In this document: positions 5,608 to 7,183 of the stretch, in pieces
How positions within the stretch are numbered: position 1 is the first letter of the stretch
How the letters are laid out: every line of letters begins with the position of its first letter
Source of the DNA: an archaeon
GTDB lineage: Archaea; Nanobdellota; Nanobdellia; Woesearchaeales; GW2011-AR9
Assembly (NCBI GenBank): GCA_020053615.1
Contig: JAGVMW010000034.1
Location: 1 to 7,183, forward strand
Direction: 5' to 3'
Length of the DNA stretch: 7,183 bases
Translations under genes and position numbers: made by a program
The notes under the pieces: model-generated
The model's input: the letters and a program-made list of their open reading frames with translations, nothing else
Databases searched by the model: none
What the model was told of the DNA's origin: nothing

Positions 5608-6657
5608 CTAATTCATTCTTGCAGTTTCAATTTTTACTTCACAACCGCCCACCTCCTGAATTTCTTTCCACTTATAAGCCAGAAATTTGCCGGCCATTCT
5701 TGTATCACCTGAAGTATAACCTGCTACAATCATCGCTAAGTTTTCAGTTTCGTTATTCTGAAGCATTATTAGCTTCGCTGTTCCGGGTGAGAAACCGCCT
5801 GTACAATCGGCTGGATTTCCTAACAAGCTGGCAGTAATTGTATTCACACAAGGGCTTCCGATTACAATTAAATTCTGCGCTCCAGCGTCTGCAATTTCTG
5901 AGTCCAATTTAGTTGCATCAATAACTTTAATCTGCTCTAATTCACCACTATCATTAGTATACCACATGCTTGTGGCGATATCGGTCATTGCTAAATTGTC
6001 CACAGAATCAGCTTCTTCACCCACCACAAAATATCCATTAAAAATACCCTCCGTCTGAAAAAAGTCTGGATACCAGGAAAGATTACCGCATTCGTAACCG
6101 CTGCCAATGCTGGGTTTGGAGTCTGTCACTTTATCGTAAGGCGCATCGGTTCCGGTAATTACATCGGTACTTTCAATTACTTTATCGGCAACATCTTCTC
6201 CGCCACTAAAAGCAAAACCGCACCGGTGCATTCCCCCGGCATAAGGCTGATACAATATCTCCAAAACACAAATTTTTGTTCCGCTCGGAGAGGCGTAGCT
6301 TTCTTTTTCTTTTATTTTCCCCGTTTCTTCACCATTTATGGAGAACTTACAAGTTTCTCCATCGGTAAAGAGCAGCCCAATACTGTACTTATTGCCATTC
6401 TCTAGCACATATGACTTTGTTTCTCCTTCAAACAAGCTGTCATTTAACTCGCCAGAACAAGTTTCTATGAATAAATCTGGAATTACATCCTTCATTGTAG
6501 GAATATCTTCATTGAGAAAATGATCTTCATACTTTCCGCCTGCATCTTGCTGTTTAACATCACTTTCATAGTGGTAATAATTCTTGTTAATTGTATCTCC
6601 ACAACCGCTCAATCCTAATAAAAAAGCACTGGCAATTAAATTTTCTAATTTTGACAT
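5608..6657 (-). CDS. S-layer-family lipoprotein
   Basis: Exported, lipid-anchored protein of 349 aa with the archaeal S-layer fold. Residues below count from the ATG at 6657. The signal peptide (1-18, MSKLEN then a hydrophobic run) ends in lipobox LSGC, with C19 as the likely lipidated residue. After a tether of about 35 residues, the first domain (about 55-155) shows CKFSINGEETGKI and VLEILYQPYAGG. The second (about 190-335) shows WYPDFF, GIFNGYFVVG, DNLAMTDIATSM, NLIVIGSPCVN, LLGNPADCTGGFSPG and AMIVAGYTSGDTRMAGKFLA. These are the usual archaeal S-layer segments. Eight cysteines besides the lipobox one could form disulfides. Full S-layer proteins are usually longer and attached differently, so this is probably an accessory surface protein. 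It is last in the minus-strand operon, 33 bp after the 120-aa gene. The ATG at 6657 has a ribosome binding site and starts a proper signal peptide; the in-frame TTG at 6675 does not. Confidence 0.88.
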   Translation of the reverse strand: MSKLENLIASAFLLGLSGCGDTINKNYYHYESDVKQQDAGGKYEDHFLNEDIPTMKDVIPDLFIETCSGELNDSLFEGETKSYVLENGNKYSIGLLFTDGETCKFSINGEETGKIKEKESYASPSGTKICVLEILYQPYAGGMHRCGFAFSGGEDVADKVIESTDVITGTDAPYDKVTDSKPSIGSGYECGNLSWYPDFFQTEGIFNGYFVVGEEADSVDNLAMTDIATSMWYTNDSGELEQIKVIDATKLDSEIADAGAQNLIVIGSPCVNTITASLLGNPADCTGGFSPGTAKLIMLQNNETENLAMIVAGYTSGDTRMAGKFLAYKWKEIQEVGGCEVKIETARMN

Positions 6658-6663
6658 TTTAAT

Positions 6664-6669
6664 CCACCC
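6664..6669 (-). promoter_or_regulatory. Ribosome binding site of the lipoprotein gene
   Basis: GGGTGG followed by ATTAAA precedes the ATG at 6657. It is a partial Shine-Dalgarno match at 6-nt spacing, and it supports this start over the TTG 18 bp upstream. Confidence 0.5.
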
Positions 6670-6690
6670 GACCAAAATAATTCCCTACTT

Positions 6691-7053
6691 TTATTCTCCA
6701 TTTTGGCTGCCACTCTCGAGATTCTTAAACAGGGCGTCTATTCTTCGGTAAGTTTCTTCTGAGTCGGAGGCAAATGGCATTACTGCAAAATTCTGAAGGG
6801 TGGCATCTCCTTTTCTGACTTCTACGCGATATTTTGAAGGAAGAGAAATATCCATGTTCACTACATTTAAATCATCAGGACTTATAACTTTAAATGTTCT
6901 GATTTCTGGCTTTTCTTTGGATAGTACATAAGTACAATCTCCTACCGTCGCAGAATATTTATTGCCCGCTTCTGATTCAGGAATAGCCCACTCTTTGGGG
7001 TTCGTGTTTTCCAGAATCCCTGCCAATTTTTCCAATTCAGTTAATTCTTCCAT
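6691..7053 (-). CDS. Hypothetical 120-aa acidic protein
   Basis: Not recognised. It starts with an acidic helix-like segment (MEELTELEKLAGILENT), continues with a mixed part that looks beta-rich (NKYSATVGDCTYVLS, TFKVISPDDLNVVNMDISLP, YRVEVRKGDATLQNFAVMPF), and ends in a charged helix (EETYRRIDALFKNL). It has one cysteine (C40), no signal peptide and no membrane segment, so it is probably cytoplasmic. It lies 24 bp after the truncated gene and 33 bp before the lipoprotein gene on the same strand, suggesting one operon. A strong ribosome binding site supports the ATG at 7053. No function can be assigned from the sequence. Confidence 0.8.
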   Translation of the reverse strand: MEELTELEKLAGILENTNPKEWAIPESEAGNKYSATVGDCTYVLSKEKPEIRTFKVISPDDLNVVNMDISLPSKYRVEVRKGDATLQNFAVMPFASDSEETYRRIDALFKNLESGSQNGE

Positions 7054-7058
7054 TTTCT

Positions 7059-7064
7059 TCCTCC
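7059..7064 (-). promoter_or_regulatory. Ribosome binding site of the 120-aa gene
   Basis: GGAGGA followed by AGAAA precedes the ATG at 7053, a strong Shine-Dalgarno match at 5-nt spacing. With the short 24-bp gap from the upstream stop, it marks this as an operon-internal gene. Confidence 0.75.
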
Positions 7065-7077
7065 GTTATATTTTAAT

Positions 7078-7183
7078 TTATTTTCCCTTTAAGCCGAGAC
7101 CCCTTTGCCCCAAATAAACATTAATCTTTTTTTCTACTTCCATTTCCTCAAAAGCAGCAGCATATTGCCTTAAAGCAGTATTA
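7078..7183 (-). CDS. C-terminal end of an unidentified protein (partial)
   Basis: The minus strand is open from the window edge (first full codon at 7182) for 34 codons to TAA at 7080-7078. The visible end includes LRQYAAAFEEMEVEKKINVY and finishes GLGLKGK. It looks coding: charged helix-like composition, and a stop 24 bp before the next gene, which has its own ribosome binding site. Too little is visible to name it. It is the upstream member of the operon with the 120-aa and lipoprotein genes. Confidence 0.6.
   Translation of the reverse strand, partial: NTALRQYAAAFEEMEVEKKINVYLGQRGLGLKGK

Noticed and set aside
5598..5837. 79-aa plus-strand reading frame
   Set aside because: It is antisense to the well-supported lipoprotein gene and has no family features.
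6658..6675. Start of the lipoprotein at the TTG 18 bp upstream
   Set aside because: TTG start, no ribosome binding site at the right place, and six extra residues in front of a normal lipoprotein signal peptide.
7065..7090. TATA box before the 120-aa gene
   Set aside because: AT-rich, but it overlaps the end of the upstream reading frame; the strong ribosome binding site and short gap fit an operon-internal gene better.

Overview
The window looks like a low-GC archaeal chromosome segment, most likely from a DPANN lineage such as Woesearchaeota or Pacearchaeota. Three things point there. The 5608-6657 protein carries the segments typical of the archaeal S-layer family (NLIVIGSPCVN, LGNPADCTGGF, VAGYTSGDTR). 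The first genes of transcription units have archaeal BRE/TATA-like boxes about 25-30 bp before the start and almost no leader (144, 5224). Genes inside operons have Shine-Dalgarno sequences instead (4874, 6657, 7053). The lineage assignment is inference from protein style; no rRNA or tRNA is present to confirm it.

Left part (1-1196): three back-to-back hairpins with T-runs, then a TATA box and a 350-aa REC-GGDEF response regulator. Its cyclase active site and c-di-GMP inhibitory site both look intact, which is notable because GGDEF proteins are rare in archaea.

Middle (1251-4547): a plus-strand pair 12 bp apart. The first gene encodes an AlbA_2 (Schlafen-type) plus GHKL-type ATPase protein with a GVNE tetrapeptide repeat hinge and a C-terminal helix-turn-helix. 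The second encodes a compact Ski2/Mtr4/HelY-like superfamily 2 RNA helicase with a DSHCT-like end but no arch insertion.

Right of the helicase (4522-5593): a block bounded by two copies of the last 28 bp of the helicase gene (27/28 identical, 1044 bp apart). It holds a minus-strand HEPN-MNT pair, of the type found in toxin-antitoxin and defence modules, and a 294-bp non-coding foldback element. That element has perfect 12-bp terminal inverted repeats enclosing two long hairpins and is much richer in G+C than its surroundings. The arrangement suggests integration or rearrangement at the 3' end of the helicase gene. No integrase or transposase is visible.

Right part (5608-7183, minus strand): an operon running leftwards from the window edge, made of the C-terminal end of an unidentified protein, a 120-aa unrecognised acidic protein and an S-layer-family lipoprotein. 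The points most worth a second look are the foldback element, the duplicated helicase end around HEPN-MNT, and the archaeal GGDEF regulator.
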